In this document: positions 1 through 7,655 of the stretch, piece by piece | Numbering within the stretch: the stretch's first letter is position 1 | How the letters are laid out: each line of letters begins with the position of its first letter | Assembly (NCBI GenBank): GCA_031553855.1 | Contig: JAVBKW010000030.1 | Coordinates: forward strand, 1 to 39,144 | Length of the DNA stretch: 39,144 nucleotides | Source: RACS-047 sp031553855 | GTDB lineage: Bacteria > Bacillota > Clostridia > Christensenellales > Pumilibacteraceae | Reading direction: 5' to 3' | Translations under genes and position numbers: made by a program | The notes under the pieces: model-generated | What the model was told of the DNA's origin: nothing | The model's database searches: none | The model's input: the letters and a program-made list of their open reading frames with translations, nothing else

Positions 1-129
1 GGTCTAACATCACTGCTAGACCACTTCACATCAGTACATTTAGTTACAAATTGAACCGCCGTATACGGAAAACCGTACGTACGGTGGTGTGAGAGGGGCG
101 AAGTCCATAGCGATTAGCCCCTACTCGAT
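1..129 (+). mobile_element. Group II intron, 3' end (domains V and VI)
   Basis: A 34-nt domain V is visible at 55-88: a 9-bp lower stem (55-63 with 80-88), a 2-nt bulge (78-79), a 5-bp upper stem and an AAAA tetraloop. The catalytic triad is CGC (57-59) with the usual G-U wobble. Domain VI follows: 91-99 pairs with 117-126 and leaves A123 bulged, which is the expected lariat branch point 7 nt from the 3' end. The intron therefore ends near 129, in CTACTCGAT. The rest of the intron, including any reverse transcriptase gene, lies outside the window. Bases 1-50 should be the tail of domain IV. The 3' exon is non-coding DNA upstream of pckA. Confidence 0.88.
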
Positions 130-230
130 TACTATAGACATTATATTGAAAGCTGTCAGAGGAGTTTTCAAGTTAGAGGAGTATCAAGTTAATTGACTAT
201 ATTTTTCACTATTTCTTTGCGGTTTTTTGG

Positions 231-259
231 TTGCAAAATTGACGAAAATGTATTATAAT
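231..259 (+). promoter_or_regulatory. Sigma-A promoter of pckA
   Basis: TTGCAA at 231-236 and TATAAT at 254-259 are separated by 17 bp. The predicted start near 266 gives a leader of about 155 nt. Confidence 0.6.
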
Positions 260-317
260 TATATTCGGTGAGAGTTTGCTTGCGGTGATTTTTTGGGAGA
301 TTCGTAAAGCGCAGTAC

Positions 318-356
318 CTTGTAAATCTGATATAGTCAAACCATAAGATTTACAAG
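318..356 (+). promoter_or_regulatory. Perfect 11-bp inverted repeat in the pckA leader
   Basis: CTTGTAAATCT (318-328) and AGATTTACAAG (346-356) are exact reverse complements separated by 17 nt. The repeat lies inside the predicted transcript, 66 nt before the start codon. It could be a repressor operator or an mRNA hairpin. No T-run follows, so it is not an intrinsic terminator. Confidence 0.5.
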
Positions 357-422
357 TTAGCAGGAAAAAAATGATTGCCGGCAAATATTTTGTTAAAAAT
401 AATTATTTATAAGGAGAAATCA

Positions 423-2009
423 ATGAACACGTACGGAATAGAAAAACACAATATTTTCAACCCGAAAAATGTGTACCGTAACCTTTCGCCCGCTCTTTTG
501 GTAGAAGAGGCTCTTAAAGCAGACGAAGGCGTTCTTATGGACAAAGGCGCGCTGCTTGTAAACACAGGCAAGTACACCGGCAGAAGTCCTAAGGATAAGT
601 TTGTCGTAGAGGAAGATACAACCAAGAACGAAATCGACTGGGGCAGCGAAAACAAAAAGATCAGCGAAGATAAATTTAATTCTGTGTACGGCAAGGTAAC
701 CGCGTATTTAAACAACCGTAACGTGTTTGTTTTCGACGGTTTTGCAGGCGCGGACCCTAAATACAGATTAAACGTACGCGTTATCAACGAATACGCATCG
801 CATAACCTCTTTATGCAGGATATGCTTATCCGTCCGGCTAAGAAGGACCTTGAAAAGTTCGAGCCTGAATTCACTATCATCAGCGCGCCCGGCTTAAAGC
901 TGAACGCGGCTGTTGAAGGCATCAATTCAGAGGCGGCCGTACTTGTCAACTTTGAAAAGAGAATGGTAGTTATAGCGGGAACGGGTTATGCCGGAGAAAT
1001 GAAGAAGTCGGTTTTCTCGGTTATGAACTATATCCTGCCTAAAAAAGGCGTACTGGGAATGCACTGCTCCGCTAATATGGCGCTTGACGGCTCCGGTGAT
1101 ACGGCTCTGTTTTTCGGCCTTTCCGGAACAGGCAAAACTACGCTTTCTGCCGACCCCAACAGAGGGCTTATCGGCGACGACGAGCACGGCTGGTCCGACA
1201 CCGGTATTTTCAATATCGAGGGCGGATGCTACGCTAAATGTATCGACTTGACTATCGAAAAAGAGCCCGATATTTACAGGGCTATAAGGCACGGCGCGGT
1301 TGTTGAAAACGTTGTTATCGACGCCGAAACACGTTCGCCCGATTACGCCGACCAGTCGCTCACTGAAAATACCCGCGTTGCTTATCCTCTTGATTTTATC
1401 GACAACGCCGTTGTCCCTTCAGTAGGCGGGCATCCTAAAACGGTTATTTTCCTGACGGCCGACGCGTTCGGCGTTCTGCCTCCGGTAGCTAAGCTCACAA
1501 AAGAGCAGGCGATGTACTACTTCGTTTCCGGCTATACGTCCAAGCTTGCCGGCACAGAAAGAGGCATTACCGACCCGCAGAGCACGTTCTCGACCTGTTT
1601 CGGTTCGCCGTTCCTTCCCTTAAAGTCCAGTATCTACGCTGAAATGCTCGGCGAAAAGATCGAAAAATTCGGTTCGGACGTTTACCTTATCAATACCGGC
1701 TGGACGGGCGGAGCGTACGGAGTAGGAAAGCGTATGAGCCTTCCGGCGACCCGCGCTATCGTAACGGCAGCCTTAGACGGCACCCTTGCGCAGTCGGATT
1801 ACGAGACCGAGCCGTATTTCGGCCTTTCGATCCCCAAAGCCTGCAAGAACGTTGACGCAAACCTTTTAAACCCCGTTAACGCATGGAAGGATAAGAAGGA
1901 ATACGACAGGCTCGCTAAAAAGCTTGCGGAAGATTTTGAAAAGAACTTCAAAAAATACGAAAGTATGCCCGAGGCCATAGTAGCGGCAGGCCCTAAAGCC
2001 AAAAAGTAA
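423..2009 (+). CDS. pckA: Phosphoenolpyruvate carboxykinase (ATP)
   Basis: This enzyme interconverts oxaloacetate + ATP and PEP + CO2 + ADP in the cytosol. It serves gluconeogenesis, or in many gut anaerobes CO2-fixing fermentation to succinate. The product is 528 residues, normal for the ATP-dependent family. The kinase-type P-loop GLSGTGKTTLS lies at about 232-242 (Lys238), followed by the metal-binding stretch LIGDDEHGW. The ATG at 423 is chosen because AAGGAG (411-416) lies 6 nt upstream. An in-frame ATG at 375 has no ribosome site and would add 16 non-family residues. The gene stands alone between its own promoter and a terminator. Confidence 0.96.
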   Translation: MNTYGIEKHNIFNPKNVYRNLSPALLVEEALKADEGVLMDKGALLVNTGKYTGRSPKDKFVVEEDTTKNEIDWGSENKKISEDKFNSVYGKVTAYLNNRNVFVFDGFAGADPKYRLNVRVINEYASHNLFMQDMLIRPAKKDLEKFEPEFTIISAPGLKLNAAVEGINSEAAVLVNFEKRMVVIAGTGYAGEMKKSVFSVMNYILPKKGVLGMHCSANMALDGSGDTALFFGLSGTGKTTLSADPNRGLIGDDEHGWSDTGIFNIEGGCYAKCIDLTIEKEPDIYRAIRHGAVVENVVIDAETRSPDYADQSLTENTRVAYPLDFIDNAVVPSVGGHPKTVIFLTADAFGVLPPVAKLTKEQAMYYFVSGYTSKLAGTERGITDPQSTFSTCFGSPFLPLKSSIYAEMLGEKIEKFGSDVYLINTGWTGGAYGVGKRMSLPATRAIVTAALDGTLAQSDYETEPYFGLSIPKACKNVDANLLNPVNAWKDKKEYDRLAKKLAEDFEKNFKKYESMPEAIVAAGPKAKK

Positions 2010-2021
2010 TAAGAATTTAAG

Positions 2022-2056
2022 GAGCGTCCGGAATTTCAAAGGCCCGGACGCTCTTT
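2022..2056 (+). terminator. Intrinsic terminator of pckA
   Basis: GAGCGTCCGG (2022-2031) pairs perfectly with CCGGACGCTC (2044-2053), followed by a short T-rich tail. It lies 13 nt after the pckA stop. Confidence 0.8.
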
Positions 2057-2081
2057 GCGTTATTTTCGCTTAAAACAAAGT

Positions 2082-2112
2082 GCTGTCTCACGAATTTTTT
2101 TCGTGAGACAGC
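2082..2112 (+). repeat. GCTGTCTCACGA hairpin, solo copy
   Basis: GCTGTCTCACGAA (2082-2094) pairs with TTCGTGAGACAGC (2100-2112). The same arm sequence recurs at 27836-27872 and 34035-34080, and in part at 20047-20064. It probably also terminates read-through from pckA. The rest of 2113-2200 has no recognised signal other than an A/T-rich tract before the next promoter. Confidence 0.7.
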
Positions 2113-2208
2113 CCTCTTAAAGCAAAAATGTCAGACTTTACATATCAAGCCCGGAAAAAACTTATTTTTCGCTGTTCTTTTGCAAAAAAAGTTAAAAAAT
2201 TTTTTAGT

Positions 2209-2237
2209 TTGACATAAAGATATATTTATGTTATGAT
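2209..2237 (+). promoter_or_regulatory. Strong sigma-A promoter of the hybrid kinase
   Basis: Consensus TTGACA (2209-2214), 17-bp spacer, TATGAT (2232-2237) with an extended -10 TGT just before it. An A/T tract at 2185-2205 resembles an UP element. Confidence 0.75.
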
Positions 2238-2274
2238 TTTAGTATACTAATCTTAAATGCTTCAAGGAGTGATG

Positions 2275-4434
2275 ATGCCAATACCCGCGATAATCAGTTT
2301 AATAGCAGTTTCAGTTGCGGCAGCTTGCGTAATAGTTATCAGTCTTTTACTAGTACGGAAGTACCGCAAAAAAATCAGCGAAACCGAGCAGCGTATTGTT
2401 ATAGACGATAAACTTATTCTCGACAGCTCGGTCAGCTTTGTTTCGGTCATAGATCTTGACGGCAATGTTTTATACAACAACCCTCCGCTTACAAGATTCA
2501 GAGGGCTGAAAGCAGGGGAAAAGGGCAGGCTTAAGGACAGGCACAGCAGCGATTTTTATGATACGTTCAGGTCGGAAATCATCAAGACCACGCTTAACGG
2601 TAATTCATGGAAGGGCTACGGTGACCTTGTGGGGGCAGACGGAAAGTCGATTCCTATTGCGATGATCGCCTCGCCGATTTTAAAAAATAATTGCGTGATC
2701 GCGGTTTCGCTGCATATGCGCGATGCGGGAATGGAAATGAACGCCGAAAAAATGATGGCGGAACACGTGAGGGCTTTTAAGTTCCTGACGGATTTTTCGT
2801 TGCAGTTTTTCACGCCATATGACTACGGGTCGCTTGTTTTAAAGGCTTTGGCGCAGCTTGAAAAGCTCCTTTTTACAGACAGGATAAATATTTTTGAATA
2901 CTCTTGCGGCAAATATAAAAGTATATATGAGCAAAAGGCGGAAAAATTCAGCAGTCTGCTCGGCGTTGAATTTTTCGAGGACGCAAGCAAGCTCTTTTAC
3001 CGTCAGCTCAAGACCGAAACTTATGTTTACTATGAGGATCTGGGCGAGCTTTACGCCTCGACCGAAAATATCAACTTCGGCGGCAAAACCGGATTTTTCG
3101 TTCCGATGACTAACAACGGTGAATTTATAGGGGTTATGTCTTATGAGACTATCGCCGAGCCTATCCAATGGTCGGAGAACGAGCGTCAGCTTGCGATAAT
3201 GGCAACCTCGGTCATTGCCGGAGCTTTTGCGTTGAACGAAAAAGAGAAAAAGCTTATAGAAACCACTAAGATAGCAAGCGAGGCAAACACGGCAAAGAGC
3301 TTGTATCTTTCCACAATGAGCCATGAAATACGGACGCCTATGAACGCGGTGCTGGGCATGATAGATATCGCGTCGTCTTCAAACGATGTAGAACGCATCA
3401 AAAGCTGCTTAGCTACCGCAAAGGCGTCGGCGATGCATATGCTAAGCGTTATAAACGACGTTCTCGATCTTTCAAAGATAGAGTCGGGCAATATGGAAAT
3501 CTCCGCCGAGCCTTTCAGCCTCGATAAAACGCTCAAAAGCCTTTTCTCTATTTTATCCTACCGCGCGGGCGAAAAGAATCAAAAGCTTGTTTTGAACGTA
3601 GCAAAAGACGTTCCCGATGCTTTGATAGGCGACTCTGTAAGATTCAGCCAGGTTTTGATGAACCTTCTTTCAAACGCGATCAAATTTTCCGACGGCCATA
3701 AGAGTATTACGACCGATATCGGCGTTTACAGCTTTGGAACTGACGAGATAATTTTAAGCGTTTCCGTAACTGACGAGGGTATAGGAATGTCGCCGGAGCA
3801 GCTGTCTAAGCTCTTTAGGCCGTTCACTCAGGCGGACAACAGCGAGTCTGCGCGCCTTGGCGGCACGGGGCTGGGGCTTTCGATAAGCAAAAGCATTGTT
3901 GAAATGTCCGGCGGGTCTATCAAGGCTGAAAGCGAGCTGAAAAAAGGCAGCCGTTTTACTTTCACTATGCCTTTTAAAAAATGTAAAGAGCAAAGAAGCG
4001 CGCTATCCGACTTAAAAAGCACTGAACCCAAACACCGCAGCCAAGAAAAAAACGATGTTTTCGCCGGCAAAAAACTGCTTTTGGTTGAAGATATCGGGGT
4101 AAACCGCGAAATAGTCCGCATGATGCTCGAAGATACTCATATAGCGATCACCGAAGCGGAAAACGGGCAGGTAGCCGTAGACCTTATATGTAAGGACCCT
4201 GAGTTTTTTGACTGCATCCTGATGGATATGCAGATGCCCATCTTAGACGGGATAGATGCGACCGTTCAGATACGTGAAAAGTTTCCCGACTTAAAGCTCC
4301 CGATAATCGCTATGACGGCAAACGCTTTCAAAGAGGACGAACAGGCCTGCATAAAGGCGGGAATGAACGCATATTTAAGTAAGCCGTTAGATTACGGTCT
4401 GATGCTGGAAGTTTTATCAGAGCAAATGCGCTAA
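2275..4434 (+). CDS. Membrane-anchored hybrid histidine kinase/response regulator (PAS-GAF-HisKA-HATPase-REC)
   Basis: A sensor kinase that would autophosphorylate on His350 (motif SHEIRTP) and pass phosphate to its own C-terminal receiver at about Asp651 (LMDMQMP). It has one N-terminal membrane helix (about 4-27), a PAS-like domain (about 35-135), a GAF-like domain (about 150-305), HisKA (about 335-400), an ATPase domain with N box LLSNAIKF and G boxes DEGIGM and GGTGLGLSIS, and REC (about 600-719). No DNA-binding domain is present, so it must signal to a partner encoded elsewhere. The ligand is unknown. Of three in-frame ATGs (2257, 2272, 2275) the last is best spaced from AAGGAG at 2264-2269. 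The product is 719 residues. Confidence 0.9.
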   Translation: MPIPAIISLIAVSVAAACVIVISLLLVRKYRKKISETEQRIVIDDKLILDSSVSFVSVIDLDGNVLYNNPPLTRFRGLKAGEKGRLKDRHSSDFYDTFRSEIIKTTLNGNSWKGYGDLVGADGKSIPIAMIASPILKNNCVIAVSLHMRDAGMEMNAEKMMAEHVRAFKFLTDFSLQFFTPYDYGSLVLKALAQLEKLLFTDRINIFEYSCGKYKSIYEQKAEKFSSLLGVEFFEDASKLFYRQLKTETYVYYEDLGELYASTENINFGGKTGFFVPMTNNGEFIGVMSYETIAEPIQWSENERQLAIMATSVIAGAFALNEKEKKLIETTKIASEANTAKSLYLSTMSHEIRTPMNAVLGMIDIASSSNDVERIKSCLATAKASAMHMLSVINDVLDLSKIESGNMEISAEPFSLDKTLKSLFSILSYRAGEKNQKLVLNVAKDVPDALIGDSVRFSQVLMNLLSNAIKFSDGHKSITTDIGVYSFGTDEIILSVSVTDEGIGMSPEQLSKLFRPFTQADNSESARLGGTGLGLSISKSIVEMSGGSIKAESELKKGSRFTFTMPFKKCKEQRSALSDLKSTEPKHRSQEKNDVFAGKKLLLVEDIGVNREIVRMMLEDTHIAITEAENGQVAVDLICKDPEFFDCILMDMQMPILDGIDATVQIREKFPDLKLPIIAMTANAFKEDEQACIKAGMNAYLSKPLDYGLMLEVLSEQMR

Positions 4435-4509
4435 AAAAGAAAGTTTTGCATTTATACCCGATCGGGCAATCAACAAGATTATATTTTAGTGTTTCTTTAA
4501 ATGAAAGAG

Positions 4510-4546
4510 AAAAGAACAATCCGGTAAAAGGGCAGTTCTTTTTTCT
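4510..4546 (+). terminator. Probable terminator after the hybrid kinase
   Basis: AAAAGAAC (4510-4517) pairs with GTTCTTTT (4535-4542) and a T-rich run follows. The stem is A/T-rich, so its strength is uncertain. Confidence 0.5.
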
Positions 4547-4567
4547 TTTGTCCGGTTTTATCAAGTA

Positions 4568-4609
4568 GCATTTGGGGGAATGAAAGCTTGCTTTTATTCC
4601 CCTAAATGC
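4568..4609. repeat. Near-perfect 20-bp hairpin
   Basis: 4568-4587 pairs with 4590-4609 along its full length, with only two G-U positions and a 2-nt loop (arm core GGGGAATGAAAGC). No T-run follows, so it is not a normal terminator. Together with the palindrome at 4619-4675 it fills most of the 363-bp gap between the kinase and ATPase genes. Confidence 0.6.
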
Positions 4610-4618
4610 GCCCGCCGC

Positions 4619-4675
4619 AAAAGGTTTAAAACCCCGCAGCTCTGCAGGGCTCTGCCCTGCGGTTTAATACCTTTT
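4619..4675. repeat. GC-cored long palindrome
   Basis: The inner stem GCAGGGC/GCCCTGC (4644-4650, 4654-4660) sits inside an outer imperfect stem AAAAGGT/ACCTTTT (4619-4625, 4669-4675). The T-rich 3' flank could make it a terminator. A degenerate R-type repeat (TTTATCCAGCGTTTCTTA) follows at about 4677-4694. Confidence 0.55.
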
Positions 4676-4744
4676 ATTTATCCAGCGTTTCTTAGTTTAA
4701 TTTACTTCTAATAAACTCAAAATGGCCGCACAACTCGTTTCTCT

Positions 4745-4773
4745 TTGACAAACCCGTCGTTTTATGCTAACAT
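4745..4773 (+). promoter_or_regulatory. Promoter of the P-type ATPase
   Basis: TTGACA (4745-4750), 17-bp spacer, TAACAT (4768-4773) preceded by an extended -10 TGC. The predicted leader is under 20 nt. Confidence 0.6.
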
Positions 4774-4797
4774 AAAGCCATAACCTTTGAGGTGCTT

Positions 4798-7587
4798 ATG
4801 GATAATAAAGACAAAGATTTTTACAATAAGGATGAAGGCCCCGATACGCCGGACGGCGGCAGCGCGGGACGGTTCAGGGGCGTTAAGAGGCGCGAGCTGC
4901 AAAATGAGTCCGCTTTTACTTCCGATAGGAACGGACAGCGGCTTAAAAATATGCCTAAAATCGTTACTAAGGATTCGGAAGCCCTGCCGGACTACTCTAA
5001 GCCGACCGGCGCGCTCACTCCTGCGGGCGTGGATTATTCTTCCGTTTCCCATTCGATAGACTCGTCGGTTTTTTCAGAGGGCGAGGTTTTTGAGGATGAG
5101 AAATTCGAGGAGGAATTTAAGGATTCTACGCGTTCAAAAACCATAGACGTCGGTATGCTCAGCAAGGACCGTATGAGCAGGTCCCGCCAAAGAAGCAAGA
5201 GCCTTTCGGTGGATTTTTCCAAAACCGAGCGTTTTTATACGAGCTACGAGCAGGGCTTAAGCGCGGATCAGGTGCATATGCGCCAGGCTGAAGGGTTTGT
5301 GAACGTGACGGGGAAAAAAAGCGGAAAATCATACAGCTCCATTTTTCTCACCAATATTTTCACGTTTTTAAATATACTCACATTCACAGTCGGCGCGGCT
5401 CTTATCGCCGTCAACGCAAAGGGCAGCCAGCTATTCTTTTTAGTTATAATCATCGCGAATATTTTGATAGGTATAATTCAGGAGATCAAGGCAAAGCGGA
5501 CCGTAGATAAATTAAAGCTTATGACCGCGCCGACTGCGATTGTCGTGCGCGACGGCGTCAAATCGGCGATACCCATTACCGAAGTCGTTCTCGACGACGT
5601 TGTTTTTCTTGAAACCGGCAAGCAGATATGCTCTGACTCGATAGTTATCCGCGGAGAAATGGAAGTCAACGAATCGATGCTTACGGGCGAATCCGACGCT
5701 ATGAAAAAGTCAGTCGGCTCAGAGCTTTTTTCAGGCTCGTTCGTCACAAGCGGAAACTGCTATGCGCGCGTCAACAAGGTGGGCGCGGCAAACTACGTCG
5801 AAACGCTTTCCTCGTACGCAAAACGCTACCGTAAGCCCAAATCGGAGTTAAACAGCTCAATAAGGCTTATCATCAAGATAGTTTCGATATTTATATTGCC
5901 GATAACGGCTATAATGCTATGGAACAACGCGCGCAACGGCCTTGCAATTGACGCAAATATCATGGCAGTCTCGGGCGCGGTCATCGGTATGATACCCGCG
6001 GGAATGTATCTTTTAACGTCCACCGCTCTCGTTGTCTCGGTCGTAAAGCTGGCAAAACGTAAGGCGGTAGTGCAGGACCTTTACTGTATTGAAATGCTTG
6101 CGCGCGTAGACGTTCTGTGCCTTGACAAAACCGGCACCATAACCGACGGCACTATGCAGGTCAATAAGATTATCGAGATAAAAGGCGCGGAAATGCAGTA
6201 TCCGCTTAAAGACATAATCGGCTCTATCTTGTCGGCCACAGAGGACAACAACCAGACGGCGCGCGCGCTTGCAAATAAATTCGGTTACTCTCAGGCTCTA
6301 AAAGCTATAGAAGTCCTGCCTTTTTCGTCGCAAAGAAAGCTTTCCGCCGTTTCGTTTGAGGGCGCGGGCACGTATATGTTCGGCGCGCCGGAGTTCGTAC
6401 TTAAAGACGTAGGCATAAGGATACAAAAGGTGATAAACGAAAACGCCGCGAACGGCTTCCGCGTGCTGTGCCTTGCCCATTCCCCGTCGGATATTGCGGG
6501 CGGAAAGCTGCCCGCAGTGCGGCGTCCTATTTGCCTTATCGTTATAGAGGACCATATCCGCGAGGATGCGGCCGAAACTATTAAATGGTTCAGGGAAAAC
6601 AACGTTGCCGTAAAGGTCATTTCCGGCGACAACCCTATTACGGTTTCGGAGGTTGCAAGGCGCGTGGGCGTTGAGAACGCCGAGCTTTATATCTCACTCG
6701 ACGGTATGTCTAATCAGGAAGTGACAGAGGCGGCGGGCAAATATACGGTTTTTGGAAGAGTCAGCCCCGAGCAAAAGCTTTTGATAGTCAAAGCGCTTAA
6801 AAATAAGGGCAGGACCGTCGCTATGACCGGCGACGGCGTAAACGATATATTGGCGATGCGCGAGGCGGACTGTTCCGTTTCTATCGCCTCCGGCTCTGAG
6901 GCGGCAAGAAACGTGAGCCATTTAGTGCTGATGGATTCAAGCTTCACCTCGATGCCCGACGTTGTGCGCGAGGGACGGCAGGTAGTTAATAATATCCAAA
7001 AATCGTCCTCGCTTTTTTTGATGAAGACGTTTATGTCCATCGTGCTTTCGATGATATTCCTGCTTGTGCCTGTCATTCCCGGTACGGTTTTCAAGGAATA
7101 CCCCTACACCACCGATATGCTGCTGCTGCTTGAGTTCTTTATCATCGCGCTTTCCTCGTTCGTGCTTGCGCTGCAAAGCAACCACAGCATAATAAAGGGC
7201 AAGTTCCTCTCTAACGTGCTGAGCAGATGTATCCCCAGCGGGCTTACGCTGGTCATCGCAACTATGTCGGTGTATTTCTATTGTACCAAAATGGGCTCTA
7301 GCGTCGAGCTTTATAAAACTATGCTCGTCATTACGCTTTCGCTCACCGGAGTTATGCTGCTTGCCAAAATCTGCGAGCCGTTCGACGCGGTGCGTACGGT
7401 GCTTGTGATAATCGTCGGGGGGCTGACTGTCGCGTCGATATTCTTCATTCCCGAAAGCATTATAGGCATTTACAGAGATTCTATGGTAATGATTGACTGG
7501 CTGTTCGTTATCTGCATAACACTCGGCGCATACTTTTTGGCAAGTATTTTACTAAAAGCGATGAAGGCGATGAACTTCATGCATTAG
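4798..7587 (+). CDS. P-type cation-transporting ATPase (CtpE/Exp7-like), long N-terminal tail
   Basis: A P-type ATPase that couples ATP hydrolysis to cation movement across the membrane. The phosphorylated Asp443 is in DKTGTIT, the TGES dephosphorylation loop is at 296-299, and the GDGVND hinge is at 678-683. The TM4 motif is MIPAG, and about ten membrane helices are visible. Sequence style around MTGDGVND resembles the CtpE/Exp7 group; CtpE is linked to calcium, but the substrate here cannot be read. The canonical N-terminus (GLSADQV) begins only near residue 152, so about 150 polar, charged, probably disordered residues precede it, including an acidic patch and a basic RSRQRSK patch. ATG 4798 follows GAGG (4789-4792) with 5-nt spacing; a GTG at 4792 would overlap the ribosome site. 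Confidence 0.88.
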   Translation: MDNKDKDFYNKDEGPDTPDGGSAGRFRGVKRRELQNESAFTSDRNGQRLKNMPKIVTKDSEALPDYSKPTGALTPAGVDYSSVSHSIDSSVFSEGEVFEDEKFEEEFKDSTRSKTIDVGMLSKDRMSRSRQRSKSLSVDFSKTERFYTSYEQGLSADQVHMRQAEGFVNVTGKKSGKSYSSIFLTNIFTFLNILTFTVGAALIAVNAKGSQLFFLVIIIANILIGIIQEIKAKRTVDKLKLMTAPTAIVVRDGVKSAIPITEVVLDDVVFLETGKQICSDSIVIRGEMEVNESMLTGESDAMKKSVGSELFSGSFVTSGNCYARVNKVGAANYVETLSSYAKRYRKPKSELNSSIRLIIKIVSIFILPITAIMLWNNARNGLAIDANIMAVSGAVIGMIPAGMYLLTSTALVVSVVKLAKRKAVVQDLYCIEMLARVDVLCLDKTGTITDGTMQVNKIIEIKGAEMQYPLKDIIGSILSATEDNNQTARALANKFGYSQALKAIEVLPFSSQRKLSAVSFEGAGTYMFGAPEFVLKDVGIRIQKVINENAANGFRVLCLAHSPSDIAGGKLPAVRRPICLIVIEDHIREDAAETIKWFRENNVAVKVISGDNPITVSEVARRVGVENAELYISLDGMSNQEVTEAAGKYTVFGRVSPEQKLLIVKALKNKGRTVAMTGDGVNDILAMREADCSVSIASGSEAARNVSHLVLMDSSFTSMPDVVREGRQVVNNIQKSSSLFLMKTFMSIVLSMIFLLVPVIPGTVFKEYPYTTDMLLLLEFFIIALSSFVLALQSNHSIIKGKFLSNVLSRCIPSGLTLVIATMSVYFYCTKMGSSVELYKTMLVITLSLTGVMLLAKICEPFDAVRTVLVIIVGGLTVASIFFIPESIIGIYRDSMVMIDWLFVICITLGAYFLASILLKAMKAMNFMH

Positions 7588-7655
7588 GGACGGTTAAATT
7601 CCGTATATTTCATATCTATTTGTGCGCCGCTAAATACGGCGGAACGGAGCTTAAA

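Noticed and set aside
375..422. N-terminal extension of PckA from an ATG at 375
   Set aside because: No ribosome site, non-family residues, and a clear AAGGAG before ATG 423.
4787..5059. Alternative frame over the start of the P-type ATPase
   Set aside because: It overlaps the ATPase N-terminal tail in another frame and has no family features.
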